DNA of 64,000 bases from Litomosoides sigmodontis (GCA_963070105.1 OY718804.1:1413720-1477719); one strand, 5' to 3'; shown: positions 25,001-38,585, counted from the stretch's first letter. Translations and numbers: made by a program. The notes: generated by a model from the letters alone, not told the origin.

Positions 25001-26970
25001 AGGGCTTTCGTCAGTATTCATTTATGAAAAGGTCATCAGATGGTGTTCGATCGTACTACAGGCTGGTACCACACCTATTTAGTCGCAAATGTTATAAAAC
25101 ACATTTAGTATTCAATGTAGTTATAGAACGCTTCCAAAATATATTCGCTTCATATTTTTTTATTGCTCTTCCATCATCTAATCCTTTTATCAGCAATAAA
25201 TATTTTAGGTTTCTATAGAAAAACCATCAGTGAAAGAAATGGTGCACTTTTAGTGGCCATTCATACATTGAGGATAGGAATTCCGAAATTTCGCATATTA
25301 ACTTCATGGCATTGAAGATTTTTCGTAATCAGAATTTAGGGTATCGTTTAAGGAAAAAACATCGTAGTTTTTTAAATGAGTTGTTCAGCACAAGATATTG
25401 CACTGTAAATCTATGCCAATATTGTTGTAGATGCCTTGGATGTTCTCGTGCGAAACGCCTTTATGGACCAGACCGGCAAGCTTATGTGAAAGTAGAATAC
25501 GGTGAGATAATCGATAGGCCATTGCATCATCGGAGGTGTGAACCACAGTCGGAAGAAAGTGTTTTAGTTCAAAATCTGGATCGTGAGTGTCGTAGAAGTA
25601 TCAGGAAAGGTGAAAAAAATCCACGGGAAGCTCATGCGGAAGTTCGTTAAATTTATTGATTGACCTCACTGTCTTCGTGATTAGTGTGAGTATGCAGTGA
25701 ATCTCATAGCTTTTATCTCATTTGAAATTTAGTAGTTCATTTACTGCGAGATTTTCAAAGTCTTCGTGTGTTTTTGTAGCATGGTAGGAAGTCCTTAGTT
25801 AAATGAAATGCTACGACTGTAATTCTGTTTAAAATTCCAGGGGTTAGATAAAATGGCTGAAATAGAAGCATCGTTTTCTGGAGACGAAAATATACATGGC
25901 ACTTTGCAAAAGCTTTTTCCGTCTTGGGAAAGAGTTAAAGCGGCATATTTTCGGCAGAGAGATTTGCTAAAAAAAGCAGCAATAGCGGCAGAACTGGAAG
26001 AAGGAGCATACCAAACTAGCGTTCATGATAGTGAAATTGGTCGTTATGAAGAGATTGAAGGAAATGAGAGGTTGGATTACTGTTTCATTGCAAACCTAAC
26101 TTAAATTTTTAATGTCTTTAGTCTTTTATTATTGCTGTTGTGCTTTCAAACAGTTATCGGTGTTAGCTACCGTTTTGAAAATTTATAAGTACGGTGACGG
26201 TATGTGTGAGAATTTCTCTAAATGTTTGAACGATTCTGACATTTTTTTGCTTATAAATTTTGTTCAGTTGCGTAACTGCTAATCGTAGTTTCGTATTTGA
26301 CATATTATACGGTGTGTGAAACGTTGAATTTTAGCTTCATAGCACCTCCTAGCGAAACGATTGAGCTTACTCCTGAGATGAATGCCCTAAAGAATCACTT
26401 ATTATTCGATGTGCAACAAGCCATTCGGCGCGAGGTTGCACGAGCGGTTACTCGCACCACTGTCATGATGGAACAACGATTTGATTCAAGAATAATGCAG
26501 ATATTCGATGACATATTTCGGATGCAAAATGACGAAGAACTTGTGGAAGCGGGGGTTATTTTTTTGCTCCAATTTATTTGACCGTTGGATTTTTTGTTTC
26601 TATTTTCGTTAATTATTTTGTTATGTACTAATTTTCATGCGCATTTAATTCTAAACACTGCATTTAACTTGAAACAAAGGGTTCCATAAGGTTTGAAACT
26701 GTGATGGTCAGTGGACTCCTGGATAGCGTGGCGAATTAAGAGCTTGCATACCTAAATCAATAACATTTTTTCCAGGTAGTCGACGAATATGCACTGCAAG
26801 AATTTCCGTCAACTTCTACTCCACCATATCCTTCTCAAAAACGGCGACGTTTAGAGAGTATTGGAGGAAATGAACGAATTAATGATACACCATTCTCAAT
26901 TCCTGCTTGTTATTTGAAGCGAAATAGATCGATTATCAAAGATGGTGCAAAAAAGAAGAATTCGATGTGA
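22038..26970 (+). CDS. Unrecognised nuclear-type protein with two helix-turn-helix / C2HC modules
   Basis: Exons 22038-22148, 22460-22602, 22923-23082, 23380-23793, 23925-24028, 24348-24401, 24485-24617, 24740-24780, 24927-25061, 25431-25641, 25841-26070, 26335-26554, 26776-26970; phases close, about 716 residues. Layout: acidic N-terminus; HTH-like block 1 (about 86-138, NKISDILGRNVSHSTVL); zinc-type block 1 with C-x2-C at 210/213 (YRCSTC) and H-x3-C at 243/247; HTH-like block 2 (about 329-373, LAKLIKENLDIDVSSPTLC); zinc-type block 2, C433/C436 (YRCLGC) and H464/C468; then CRRSIRKGEKNPREAHAEV and a FPSWERVKAAYFRQRD segment; a helical stretch (about 580-650); and a basic tail. The second zinc block with its trailing segment resembles the region upstream of MULE-type transposase domains in nematodes, but no catalytic domain is present. 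Function unknown; a DNA-binding role is an inference. The exon 9/10 junction needs a GC donor or a weak TGAG acceptor at 25380. Confidence 0.75.
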
Positions 26971-28730
26971 ATTCTGCTTTTAAATTGCAGCTTTTCGATT
27001 AAAGTTTTCAACGGAAACTTTGATCAGTTGTGTAGATAATATTTCAGATCCTCCCGTGGTGGAATATTTGAAGTCTTCTAACCTTGCTTTTGGTTCTGTT
27101 TTACTAACGGCATGCCTTCGTCATGTTTAGGTTACAACTATTTTGATTCGCTTTCGATAGAGGGAAGGAAAAGTCGTATTCAGTAGTTATTTTTGGAATT
27201 TGATTTATAGATAGTAGAATATTTGAATTACAATTCATTTTTCTATTTGCACGTGCATCGTACACATGTTATTTGATTTTCATTGTTCTGTGAATTGTAT
27301 TTTTCAACTAAAGTGTTTCGGCAAGCTTTTTGAAATATTTTCAAGCAAGCAATTTTATGAATTTGACTTTTACGGACGCAGGAGCTTTTGCCTTCCAAAA
27401 TTCTCGAATGTTGTTTGGGATTGGCGACGGCTTTTTGAATGACAAAAATTTAGCATTGTATGATCGGTATTTAGTATTTTTTTCATGTTTTTACTTTCTA
27501 ATTTCTCTCATTCTGTCAATCCAAATTGCTGTTGTTTCTTCATACACAAAATATGTGAAGCGCAGTAGGGGGAATAGAGTAATTGGGAATATGCTTAATT
27601 TGAACAAGAATTCTCTAATAACTACTTAAATATATGGAAATGATTTTTCATTAAAGAACCGGGAAATAATGTACAGTGTGCTGAATGAAATTTTAATTAG
27701 TTTTCTTCGGATGATTCTAATTGCACTCACTTTTTTAATTAAGATTTGTCCTTAACTATACAAAAATTGAACATTGTAGTTGTATGAAAATTGTGTCACA
27801 TTGAAACGAGTCTCAAATGAGTTCATTTTTCCTCATGTGATGGTTCATTTATATGAGAAAAAAAATGCGAAAATCGTTTGCTTCGCCTAATTCGCATATT
27901 TATAAACATGAAAAGCTTTTGAATGGGTTGATGTTGTGCAACAAGAGCATGTTACATTGCTATTATCTAATTTTAAAAAGAAAAAAACTAGAAATGACTA
28001 CAGCCTGGTATATTATGTAGGAAAACTTGAGTGAAGCTTTTCACTAATCTGTTTCAATGACGTGCAGTGAAGGTTCAATTATTTGCGGTACAAAGTTGTC
28101 ATTTGGGTTTGAAATCAAAAAATATAATGTGAATGGTGATGTTACTATAGATTTTGCTTTTAATTATGTGTTTGTTTTTTTCATCTACGTTAAATGTTAT
28201 ATTACTGAATAAGCTTTTGTGGAATTAGAGCGATGTTTTTAGTGAAATTCCTTAGAAAGCATCAAATTCAAAAACTGGAATTCAGTAGAATTTCGAGTTT
28301 TCAGCTGTACAAGAATGCACTGTTTGTTCACCGTTATCACTTTTTATTTTGTAGCTTAATGTAATAATATTTGCAGAAATATAAATTAACCTCTGCAAGA
28401 AGATTAATTTGCATTGGAAAGCTGTATCCATAATTTCCTAAAAGAAATTACATTTTGAACAGTCGATAAATCACCATGTGTTTTTGAGCTCAATTATGCA
28501 AGAATTTTTTCTGCATTCCGATATGAGGAATCTTACAAGTTGAGCACGCCGGTATTTTATCGACAAATTTAGTTTGGTTACATTTTACTTAATCACTATA
28601 GAAGTAAGTAGTTGTTGTGAGATAGGTTGGCTGAAATTTGGGATTTAGCCATATGCGTTTATGGTTAATAGTGTCGTTAGGTTTTCATTCATAACTTCCA
28701 AATCTGTTAAGGTTTTTAACATTAAGGCTG
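26971..28730. other. Spacer downstream of the two-module gene
   Basis: 1.76 kb, AT-rich. Probably 3' UTR plus the ALKBH4 promoter. One + frame at 27330-27629 would encode about 99 residues with one hydrophobic segment followed by lysines and arginines; it has no upstream splice signal or family match, so I do not call it a gene. Confidence 0.5.
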
Positions 28731-31069
28731 ATGGTTCGTGCTGAGTCGGTTGAGGAAGAGAAGCCGAAATGTGGTTGTAAAGGAGTTCGTTTTTGTGCTG
28801 CGTGTAAGGATACGCCAAGGTGGGATAAAATTCGTACTCTTCTTACGTGGTTATATTTAAAGGAAGCGATCTATGAGGAAGGTTTTGTACAGTTAGTGCT
28901 GTTGTATTTACACTCACAGAAATTTCACTCCCGAAGTTTTGGTAAAAAAATATCTAGTCCTTGAAGTTTTAGAACCGGAAAATACATTTGGCAGCATTTC
29001 ATATTATATAAATGGATCTATTTGCTTTGTTTCAATTAGGCTAATAACTAATACTGTTTCAGCAACTGACCTATGATATGTGCAATATGATTGTTTAAAA
29101 TGTTTAGAGTGACGAAACTGAAACAATCTAGAGAATATCCGTATGCGAAATATAAGAAATACATTTATTCAACGTGTCATCAAATGGGAATACACGATAG
29201 CTCGCTATCAGATCGTCCAACATTATCTGATATCCATAATGCGGCCAGTAGAATAAACGACAGTGAAAGGAAACCTGAGGTAATAAACGCAAATAAGAAA
29301 AGTCGGAGGGTAATGTGCGCCGTGTGTGTGTGTTTTTTTGATTCTTTGCTTGTCATTAAGTTCAATAAATTTATAGCATGTGAATTTAATTTTTAGTATT
29401 CTGCACACATATGTGAATTTAATCGATGCTGCACTGGATCATCTATTGCAGTTTGCAATTTTCTAGGATTGTTTAATTGTCCCCGGTCTGAATGTAGTTA
29501 CCGATTTTCTCACCGAAGCTGAAGAGGTAGACCTCGTTGATGCAATTGATAAAGCCGATTGGGCGCTTTCACAATCCGGACGGCGAAAACAAGTTATTTT
29601 TCTGGAGATATCTGATCCGCCCATTATTATTGTTTACGATTATTTCATAGATAGTGCTGCAAGATATGGATGAAGCGATATTAAGATGATTTAGTTTAGA
29701 TCTGCAGCTGTTTGTTGAGTATATAACACTTTTTAATAGAAGTGAAAGTTGGTTTCTCAACTGTTCCAGTACATAATATTTCAGGATTACGGTCCACGCG
29801 TCAACTTCAAGCGTAGGAAAATAAAAATGGATCGTTTTTTGGGAATGCCAAGTTACGTAGACGTAATACTAGACAGGATGAATTCCATTTCACCTGATTT
29901 ATTCGGTTCCTATCAGCCATTTGAATTATGTAATTTGGAATATAGTGACGATAGGCTGTCAACCATTGAAATGCACTACGATGACACATGGATTTGGGGA
30001 GAACGTTTGATTTGGTTTGTTTCCAAATTTATTCATATGCATGTGACAGCTTTTTCAATTTTTGATTGAGGTGAGAATGTTTCTGGAATCTTTTGCAAAA
30101 GTCAATTTTTCTCAGTTCGTGAACTTTTTCTTAAATGTGTTTTTGTAGCTTTTCTGCGGCACTTATTTCTATTTTGAACGTCTTCATTCCTTTTTCGACT
30201 TTTATTTGTCATAATTTTAGCCTTAATCTCTTGAGTAAATCGGTATTAACATATTCAAACGACGAGAAGAAATTAATCATCTATGTCCCACTGTATGAGA
30301 GGTATATTTAAGCTATATTCCTGAAAATTTGCGACATTTTATCACTGAAAATTTGTAGTCACCGTCTTGCTGTTGATTCATCGCCAAAGAGATTTCTTGA
30401 AAATAGAGAACAGGAAGAATATAGACTGAAAGGATTATGGGTAAAGATTACTCCCATCATTTCAGATTAAGTTTCATTTTTGAATTCTAAAGTGGGACCT
30501 GAGAGCCAGCGAACTGTTATTCAGTACCATTCATAATAATGCATCAAAGGGCAGTTAATGCTCATTTTTGAACGTTGGTATAAAAGCCAATTTAGAAAAA
30601 TTATTAGGTTAATGGTATGTATGTCCGATGAGATCCGCTATTCATGGATGCATGCTGTCTTTCCAGAGCATATTCGAGGTCGAAGAATAGCCTTGACCAT
30701 GAGAGAGCCAAGTGCAGCTTTTAAGGTAACCATCAGAAAATATATGAAATCTGAAATTTCTGGTAGGATCTGATAAAATATAGTATTCTAAAATGTTGTA
30801 CTACTGTATAGGATATTATATCAATGTGGGATATTATGGGCAATTTCTTTTTTACATCTAATGCGAATATTGCTAGCAGTTATATGATTTTTATCCGTTC
30901 TGTTTTTTTTTTTGTTTTGAAGTCATATTTTTTCAAGCATTATATTTCTTATTATTCTCGAGATTCATATTTCTTTTTTCTACCGTCATTTTTATATTTT
31001 TAGGAAGGTGGAGAGCTATACGAAAAATTTGGTCGAGAACTCACGCGTTTGGGAAATGTTCGAATATGA
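28731..31069 (+). CDS. ALKBH4: ALKBH4 homologue, Fe(II)/2-oxoglutarate demethylase
   Basis: Exons 28731-28819, 29108-29279, 29467-29592, 29785-30014, 30221-30301, 30359-30440, 30493-30515, 30608-30725, 31004-31069; phases close. ALKBH4 is a 2-oxoglutarate oxygenase reported to demethylate actin K84me1 and affect actomyosin; DNA 6mA demethylation has also been proposed. Seen: N-terminal CGCKGVRFCAAC, matching the family's conserved cysteine cluster; WALSQSGRRKQ then DYGPRVNFKRRKIK; iron ligands H-x-D in EMHYDDTWIWGERL; second His in YSWMHAVFP; and the 2-oxoglutarate arginine in RRIALTMREPSAAF. Exon 7 is only 23 bases, placed by phase and by the alignment of ASELLMV to the human ARSLLVL region, so it is the least certain boundary. 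AATAAA lies at 31106-31111. Confidence 0.9.
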
Positions 31070-31716
31070 ATTATTGTTTGCATTAAAATTGTAAATGAGT
31101 GAAAAAATAAAATTGTAAAAAAAGTACGTGTTTCTTGTTGTTAGTTTTTAACATAATACAATATATATGCTAGAAATTCATTTTTATACTTTGCTTTACT
31201 GCGAAATATTAAGTTATGGATGTAATGTTGTTGTTTGAATGTATTGGACACGCTAGTCGTGTGCTTTATTTAAAAGGTGATTGGCTTATTATTAACGTCA
31301 ACAAATCAATGAAGTGTAGGAAGTGTTTTAAATTTTCTTGAAGAATTTATCTCATATATAATCGAAAGTCGTCATTATATGATTAAAAAAGGTGTCTTCA
31401 TTTGGCCGAATGCTCTTGTCATTCCTTTCAGATCCGTTTATACCTCTTCCTCGAGTATTGCAATTCTTCAATAGCTGTAACGGAGCAGAACTTTTGATTT
31501 GTTACTCTACGAAAACAAATTAGTGGTGTTTTCATGAATGTCATTTCTAACGATTAGATGTTCGTTAGGGAAAAATTTTATGGATTTTAACGAAATGATT
31601 CTTATAGTATCAAATAGCAAGGTTTTTTGCGGCTTATTCATTCTTGTTAGTTGTTCGACACTTAAAATATAAGCTATTTTTAACTCTTTTGCTGATGCTT
31701 GCAGTGATTTCGAGAG
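31070..31716. other. Intergenic, ALKBH4 to APC2
   Basis: About 650 bases holding the ALKBH4 poly(A) signal (31106-31111) and, just before the APC2 start, an acceptor ending at 31704 (GCTTGCAG) that may be a spliced-leader site. No other gene signal seen. Confidence 0.5.
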
Positions 31717-34700
31717 ATGACATCGTCTTCTAACGAAGATGTCACAATGATGGATCCAGAAATGGGGTATGGGATGTGCAGGTAACAATTGCTTTACTTT
31801 CTGTAACGGATACATGTAGTGTACTTTAAAAGAAATATGATTGCATAACTCTATTATTTTCATATTCTGAAAAATTTTTATTTTGCAAGCATTTTTTACC
31901 ATGCTTTAATAATCTGCACGAGCTTCTTGTTCGTCAAATGACTGTCTAGCTTTCATCACAGAGGATTTTTCCTTGCAAGCTAAACTTTCTACGTGTCACG
32001 AATTTTAATCAGAAGTGATTTCATTTTTAGAGAATTTATAACAACAAGCATTCTGCCACGTTTTCGTAGAGCTGTTGATGAGATGTTGTCACTTCCAAAT
32101 CATTGCCTAATAAGTGCAATACATGAAACAGTATTGTCTGCTGAAAACGCTGTTGACAAGGTAAATTTGAAATTTCGAAGATTGTAGGGGTTAGGTTATG
32201 CCTTCTTCACTGCTTTCAAATTTTGGTTACTAGTGCATTATTACATTAAAAAGGAGAATGATGAAACCAGGAATGATCTATCTTATGACATTGTTCGGGA
32301 AACTTGATGTTAGCGGCCGTGCTCTGCGCTTAGTGAAAATATATGCTTTAATGGAGTGGTGAAATAATGTCTTAACATATTTTGAATTAAGCCTAAGTTG
32401 GCGTTTTTGTTTTTCAGTAAGCTTTAACTTAGCTATAATTTATTAGTGCATTTTCTGGCGAATTGTTTTCTAGTTTATCTCAAGGATTTTCTAGAATGTT
32501 CGAAAAATTATGGACGGAAATAAATACGGTGTTGAGTATCTTAAAACGCGAATTTTACATTTTGCTGGAAATACGCTATTTAAATCTGATGTTAGTTCAT
32601 TTTCATTTCTGCACTTAATACTTACATTTAATGCATGAAGGAGATATTTATTTTTATATAAATTTTGAATTGAATCTAAAAAATGTAATAGGAGAGAAAA
32701 ATATTTTATTTTAGTTTGTCCCAAACTTAGTTACTTTTGTATGTTGTGTTGACTCAGGGATTGTAAGGATATAGGTGAGATGCATAATGCTGTTCTCAGA
32801 GTTGGTGATAAGAAAAGATACATGATATTTGCTTACTGGTTTTTATCTCTCTTTTCAGATCGAGAAAAAAATGAAACTGTTAATCACCAATGCATTTAAA
32901 GTAAGCTTTCTTCTATATGAAATGCTTAAAGCAAAGGATGGTGAAGTATCTACTTGTTGTGAAACTCTGCTGGCTATGTTTCGAGAAATACTGATGCGTT
33001 TGTTAGTTATTGATTAATATTCATCTGTGTTTTTGTACAGGGAAACTCCTAAGTGCTTGTTGTGCGTAGCATATTTTACTGTAATTGTGATATTGTGTGG
33101 AGTTTTCAGACATATTTCTATCATTGCTTTCCTTGAAAATCAAAATAATTGAACGTTCAATATTTGTAGAATAGATCCGAATAGTTTCAACGTTATGTCA
33201 GTTGTATCCCAAGCTCATAATCAAGCAGTTTGGCATATCATTGCCGATATAGCAAAGCGTAGATGTGCAATGCAAACAGAAATGATATCACTTGCTGATA
33301 ATACAGGAGTAAGGATGCTTTTGAGTTTTTGAAGAAAACTTGAATAGAGAAGTAGAATTTGATTTAATTAATCAGTGCATTTACGGCGACGAAGTAATAT
33401 TTTGGGAATTAAAGAATATCGAAATTGTATATTGCATATTTTTGGATGAAGTTCCATAGAGCATACCCTGAGTCTAGGTACTTCATCTTACTCACCACTG
33501 GTACAGCTTTCGTTTCTGTTGTTTGAAATATATATCGTTATGACTAATGCAACACATTTTTTTTCATGCCAAATATAAAATGAGGTAGGGAATGCATAAC
33601 TACAGTGTTATTCATTAAATAGAAGTGAGCACCACAAATGAGGTGAAGAAACTAGAACGAGGAAATTAAAAAAAAAAGGACTGGCATTGGTAGAAATTGC
33701 AAAGAAAGAAATTGAAAGTTAAAGGCTAAATATGTAACTTTTACAGCGATGTCGACGTATTACGGACTGGACGGTCATGATAGGCTTGTCGCGATTAAAA
33801 CCAACAAAAAGGACTCTGCAACAAGCGATGGAAAAATGTTTCATAACTACGCTTTCTGAAAAGGTAGCAGAAACCATTTTATAAGAAGTATAACTTTTTG
33901 CAAAATCCTGGTAAATTGTCATACGAAGGAACGTTGCACTTGGCGTGCAGCTTGCTTATTAACACTTCATATTACCTTCTAACTGCACATTATCACACAA
34001 GCAGCATCGAACTGACAACTGAAATATATGATTATGATGATGGGTAGATGTATATTTTCAGATCTATGATCTTGTGATAGTTGAATATCCGCGATCAAGT
34101 AGGGTAATCGATGATTTACGCTATTGCATGCAAAATAATGGTGGCTTTGGGCGGATGTTACTTATGGATATACTGACAAAAGATGTCGAGCAGCGATTGC
34201 TGCAAGTTGGTTAGCGTAAACTTTTATTTCGTTTTTTTTTAACATTTGGAAAGTCTAAGATATGACTTTTTAAGCGTATTTCCGAAAAATTAAAAGGTTG
34301 ATAACGGAATATACTCAAAACCGACCTTTATCGCGGAAGCGTTTAAAACAATTTCGAAGTAAGGTGGATTGTTTTTAGGCGTTGGAACAACAGAAATTTT
34401 GGAGGGTTATGCAAGTGCAGTCGAGTGCTTACGTCGTTTAGATCCAACATGTGTAATTATGCAGCAGATATGTTCTATAATAAGACAATATATTAAGTAA
34501 TGAGTTTTGAAATGGTTTAATGTTCTCAGTTTCTTTTGAAAGACTTAGTTTGAAGCTTTGTGATTAGTAACTTTATTCATATCGTAGAATATGTATAACA
34601 TTGTTGAATGCCGATGAACTTGTTTAAAAAAGTGATCGTTGAATGTGTAGAAAGAATTTGACTTATTAGTCGGTAGTTAATGTATTTGTTAGTGGGATAA

Positions 34701-37552
34701 TGAGTCTAACCTAGTTCAGACAACGACCCGATACTGTTCGATGTATAATAACCTATATTACTGGTGAAAAACGGGAAGAACTTAGTGAGCAGTTGGCAAT
34801 GCGGAGAACAGCCTTTCTTGACGAGGAGGAGTTGGTGGGAGTAAACGATGAGCTTGTTCCGGGTTCAGGTGATACCGCTGGTGAGTTTATTTTTACTCAA
34901 GTGCAGAAGTCACGCTCAAGAATCTTTTTAATTAAGTTCTTTAATCGAGAGTCATCGATCATTTTTGCCTCACAAAGTTCCATTTTCTTGAAAAGAAAAA
35001 GCAGAAATGATAAAAAATGAGCACAAAAATGTTACTTTTGACTTGGGAAAAAAACAGAAAAAACGGAATTACATTGAAATGGATATCGTGGGTTGTGGGA
35101 TGTATGCCCTTGATTTTAACCAAAAATGTTCCAAATTTCAACATAATTTTTAAACTGCAGAGTGTAGCTGGATGGATTGGCTGCCGGATCCACCAGATGC
35201 AAATCCTTGTCAAAGTCGAAGATATCGACAAAATGCAGATGTATTTAACATGCTAGTGTCCGTTTATGGAAGTAAAGAAATATTTGTCAAAGAGTATCGT
35301 GAACTGCTTGCTGAACGGTTGACGAAATCTTGGAATCGAGATGTGAGTGTGCTGAGTAGTTTTACGAGTTTTAGCAAATATTGAAATTCTGAGGACGTAC
35401 AAGCAATAGTTTTGAGTATGGATCATACTCTTATAGTTGAGTTAATTGAGTTAATTCTGCCTTTCTTCGATCAATCAATAAAGTTTAAAAAAAAAGTTTA
35501 AATGTTAATCTCTGAGGAGGAGACAAGAGCTTAAAAGTTTTACTAATTAAATGACTAGTTCCTTGTAAAGAAAATAAAGAATCCGTATTTTGTTTTAAGC
35601 CGCAGTTCGAACAACGTTATTTGGAGTTACTTAAGCTGCGGTTTAGTGAAGGTGAATTACAACAGTGTGAAGTAATGTTGAAAGATATGCGCGATTCTGA
35701 GCACATTGATCGCTTAGTGGATAATTTGCTGGTAAATTAATTAATCTGAATCTTAATTCTTTTTACAGATTAGCATATTTACCTCTAAGTAAAAATATCA
35801 CTTGTACTTTAGGTGCCTAATTATTTAACGAATTTGAGCAATTAAACTGAAATTGATTTTATAGTTACTCAGAAACCGAGCTTCTCTGGGTTATTGGTTC
35901 ATGCCATAACCCAAACATCAAAAGAAAATGACACTATGGACCGTTAAATATTTTTTCAATCTAACAGCTAGCTCTATTGCAAACTGTTATAGGATCTATT
36001 TTTTTTTCAACAAAATGTGAGTCGAAATACTGAGCTTAAATTTCAGCCATTCCCCATCAATGCACGAATCATATCGTCATTTTTCTGGCCGAAGATTGAA
36101 AATGAAGACTTTGCGGCATGTATTTTGCTTCTATTTTTTGATAATTTTAATAATTCTTTTATATCATATATTTTCTTTGAACTCTATTAATTATAGATGC
36201 CACAAGCACTGATGACGGGCTTAGATGAATATGCTCGTGGATTCGAAACGCATAAAGGTTCTCGAAAATTGGAATGGATGAGTGCTGTTGGCTCCATCGA
36301 ACTGGAAGTAGAATTAGATGGTGTAAAGGCAGTAGTTGCTGTATCGCCAGCTCACGCCGCTGTTTTATCATTGTTTACTAAGAAAGGTTTTTTTGCTATG
36401 CTTTTTTGCAGCTAATTAAACTCACCCAATATGTGGGTGGATTTCCTTTCTCCTCGAGGTGAATGTGCATCTTAAAGCAAGCTCTATTAAATAGTATAGA
36501 AGTTTACAGAAACCTGGACACTTGATGAAGTGGCAGCTGAACTAAAAATGGACAAGCGAAATGTTAAAAAGAGACTAGAATGGTGGCAAAACAGTGGTGT
36601 TGTGTATGCATCTTCGGTAATGCTTTTCAGTTGTGAGAAGCATCGCTTAAAATTTTTGTTTGATAACTGATTATATAATTTTTAATAGATCATAGCATTT
36701 AATTATAGATTATTTTTTATTTTAATAGATCATAGGATGCCAACACTTTCAGCCATTCACTGCGAAAGCGTTTTTTGTTCACGGCATGATTGTATTTCGG
36801 ATATCATCTGTGATATTCCAGAATTAATGAATGGCGTCATTGTTACATTTAGATTCAATAGGTGTACAATGGATGGTTCGTTCATCATATGAATGTGCCT
36901 ATTAAAGGCTCCTTTCACGTGAAGGTTTACAGAATATGAAAATCTTTTAATCAATAATTACTTTATGAATAAATGTTTTTTAACCCATAAAATTTGCAGG
37001 GTGAAAGTGAAGCGAAAACATGGCACCTCGCGAATGGGACATCGAAAATGGAACGTTTGCAAGTTGAACACGATTTTGAGGAGGATGTATCAGATGATGA
37101 TAAAAACGAAGATATGGAAGCAGTTGATGCATTGGAGCAATACTGGATCTATACGAAAAGTTTCATCGCTAATCAAGAACCCGTCAAAGCTGAACGTTTG
37201 CATACCATCTTCAGGTTGTATTCGATTCATATTTCATTTTCTAGTGAATATTATATTGCATAAATTATATAATTATTATAAATGTCCACCTTTGACAGAG
37301 GCTGTGCTGCTTGTAATCAGACTTTTTTAAATCTTTTACGAGCCACTAATGATCCACCTGGATTTATTCCCTTTTCCTTTTGTTTTTATTTCCAATGTGA
37401 CTGAAACTCTTTTGAGGATGTTTGCAAGTCCTGGACAACATGGACCCACACTGGAGGATGTAGTTGCATTTTTGCAACGAAAAGTGAAAATGAATTTACT
37501 GTCCTGTGTAAATGGATTATACAAGGTTGTAAAAGACGCGCCTCCTCAATGA
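31717..37552 (+). CDS. apc-2: Anaphase-promoting complex subunit 2 (cullin-like)
   Basis: Exons 31717-31766, 32031-32160, 32495-32590, 32859-33001, 33170-33308, 33747-33863, 34062-34209, 34379-34496, 34720-34880, 35161-35342, 35600-35731, 36047-36115, 36197-36386, 36510-36616, 37000-37214, 37417-37552; every phase closes. APC2 is the cullin subunit of the APC/C ubiquitin ligase and holds the RING subunit APC11. Seen: MDWLPDPPDANP, then the cullin-homology block LVSVYGSKEIFVKEYRELLA, ELLKLRFSEGELQQCEVMLK and DMRDSEHID; SSFFWPKIE; LEWMSAVGSIELEVELDG; and the C-terminal winged-helix region ending in QRKVKMNLLSCVNGLYK. The N-terminal half is helical and diverged, as is normal for the family. Intron 12 has a GC donor (GCATGT at 36116), forced by phase. 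The start follows an acceptor at 31704. Confidence 0.92.
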
Positions 37553-38585
37553 TACACGGATTATGTATTGTGTTGTTGTATATTCCTGCTGACAGCTGAA
37601 AAGGGTTCATGCGTATTTTTGATAAAGAGCTTTGGTTATCGATTTCACTTTGTTTTTCTGGTGAAAGTGTTATTCTCGAATTCCAGACAACTACATTATA
37701 CTGCTTGCACTGCTGACATTTCACTTAAAAATATTTGTCGTATTGTATGGCGAAATTGCTTTTTTTTTAAAACTTGGAGCTTGATTTTTAATGATGCAAT
37801 GGACATAAAACTAATGTATCCTAGGACGAATTTGATTCTAATATTTTTCATCAAAGCTAACGTAGCATAATTTATACTTTCAAGTATCTTAAGCGTTAAT
37901 TGAAAATGACATGTGAAATTTTAGCTTGATAAAGCATCATATCAATATGCGAAATGGTACAGGGCAAAGCAATCGCCGCTGTGGTTTTAAAACCATCCCG
38001 AAGAAATAGGTGACATGGGCATCTTGCTTATCAATTTTGCACTGTTGCATTGAGCCGTCGCCGCTCATTTCATATCATAATCTTTCTAGTTCATTTTCTG
38101 CATTTTTATATTAAATATGGACCCATTTGCAATTTACCAAAATTATCCATAACTAATAACAGACATAATAACGCATGTATTATTTGGTGTATGATTTGAT
38201 TTAAGATCATTCAAATGGGTTACCATTATATTTTATTTCTTAGTTTTTAAAATTTTCTAATTGGTAGCTTTGATTAATTATAGTTATGGTGATAGGTAAG
38301 CAGCAATCACGTTTTTATGGTAATTTCCCAATTCGCAAAAGTAATTTAAAATATTAGAAAGAAAAACTTTGAACGAGCAATTATAGTAACTCTCTATGTA
38401 TCAATTTCTGTTTGATTTTTTTTTTGCTGTGATCTCTGTAAGATTTTAATTTCATTTTAATTTTTACAGACTTATCTCAAACGAACGAAATGCTGATGCT
38501 ATGACGATAAATTAATCTACATAATTAGTCTACACTTTTCAGTTGCTGTATTTCGAGTGAAGAATTCGAAGTTTCTATTGATTGT
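37553..38585. other. Intergenic, APC2 to pyrophosphatase
   Basis: 1.03 kb, AT-rich. A T-rich acceptor ends at 38542, 44 bases before the first pyrophosphatase ATG. An open frame at 37568-37870 has no splice or family support. Nothing else recognised. Confidence 0.5.

Noticed and set aside
27330..27629. 99-codon frame with one hydrophobic segment downstream of the two-module gene
   Set aside because: No upstream acceptor, no similarity, and typical AT-rich composition; kept only as a note in the spacer entry.
31507..31902. 131-codon minus-strand open frame antisense to APC2 exon 1
   Set aside because: No family similarity or splice context; explained by chance in AT-rich DNA opposite a real exon.
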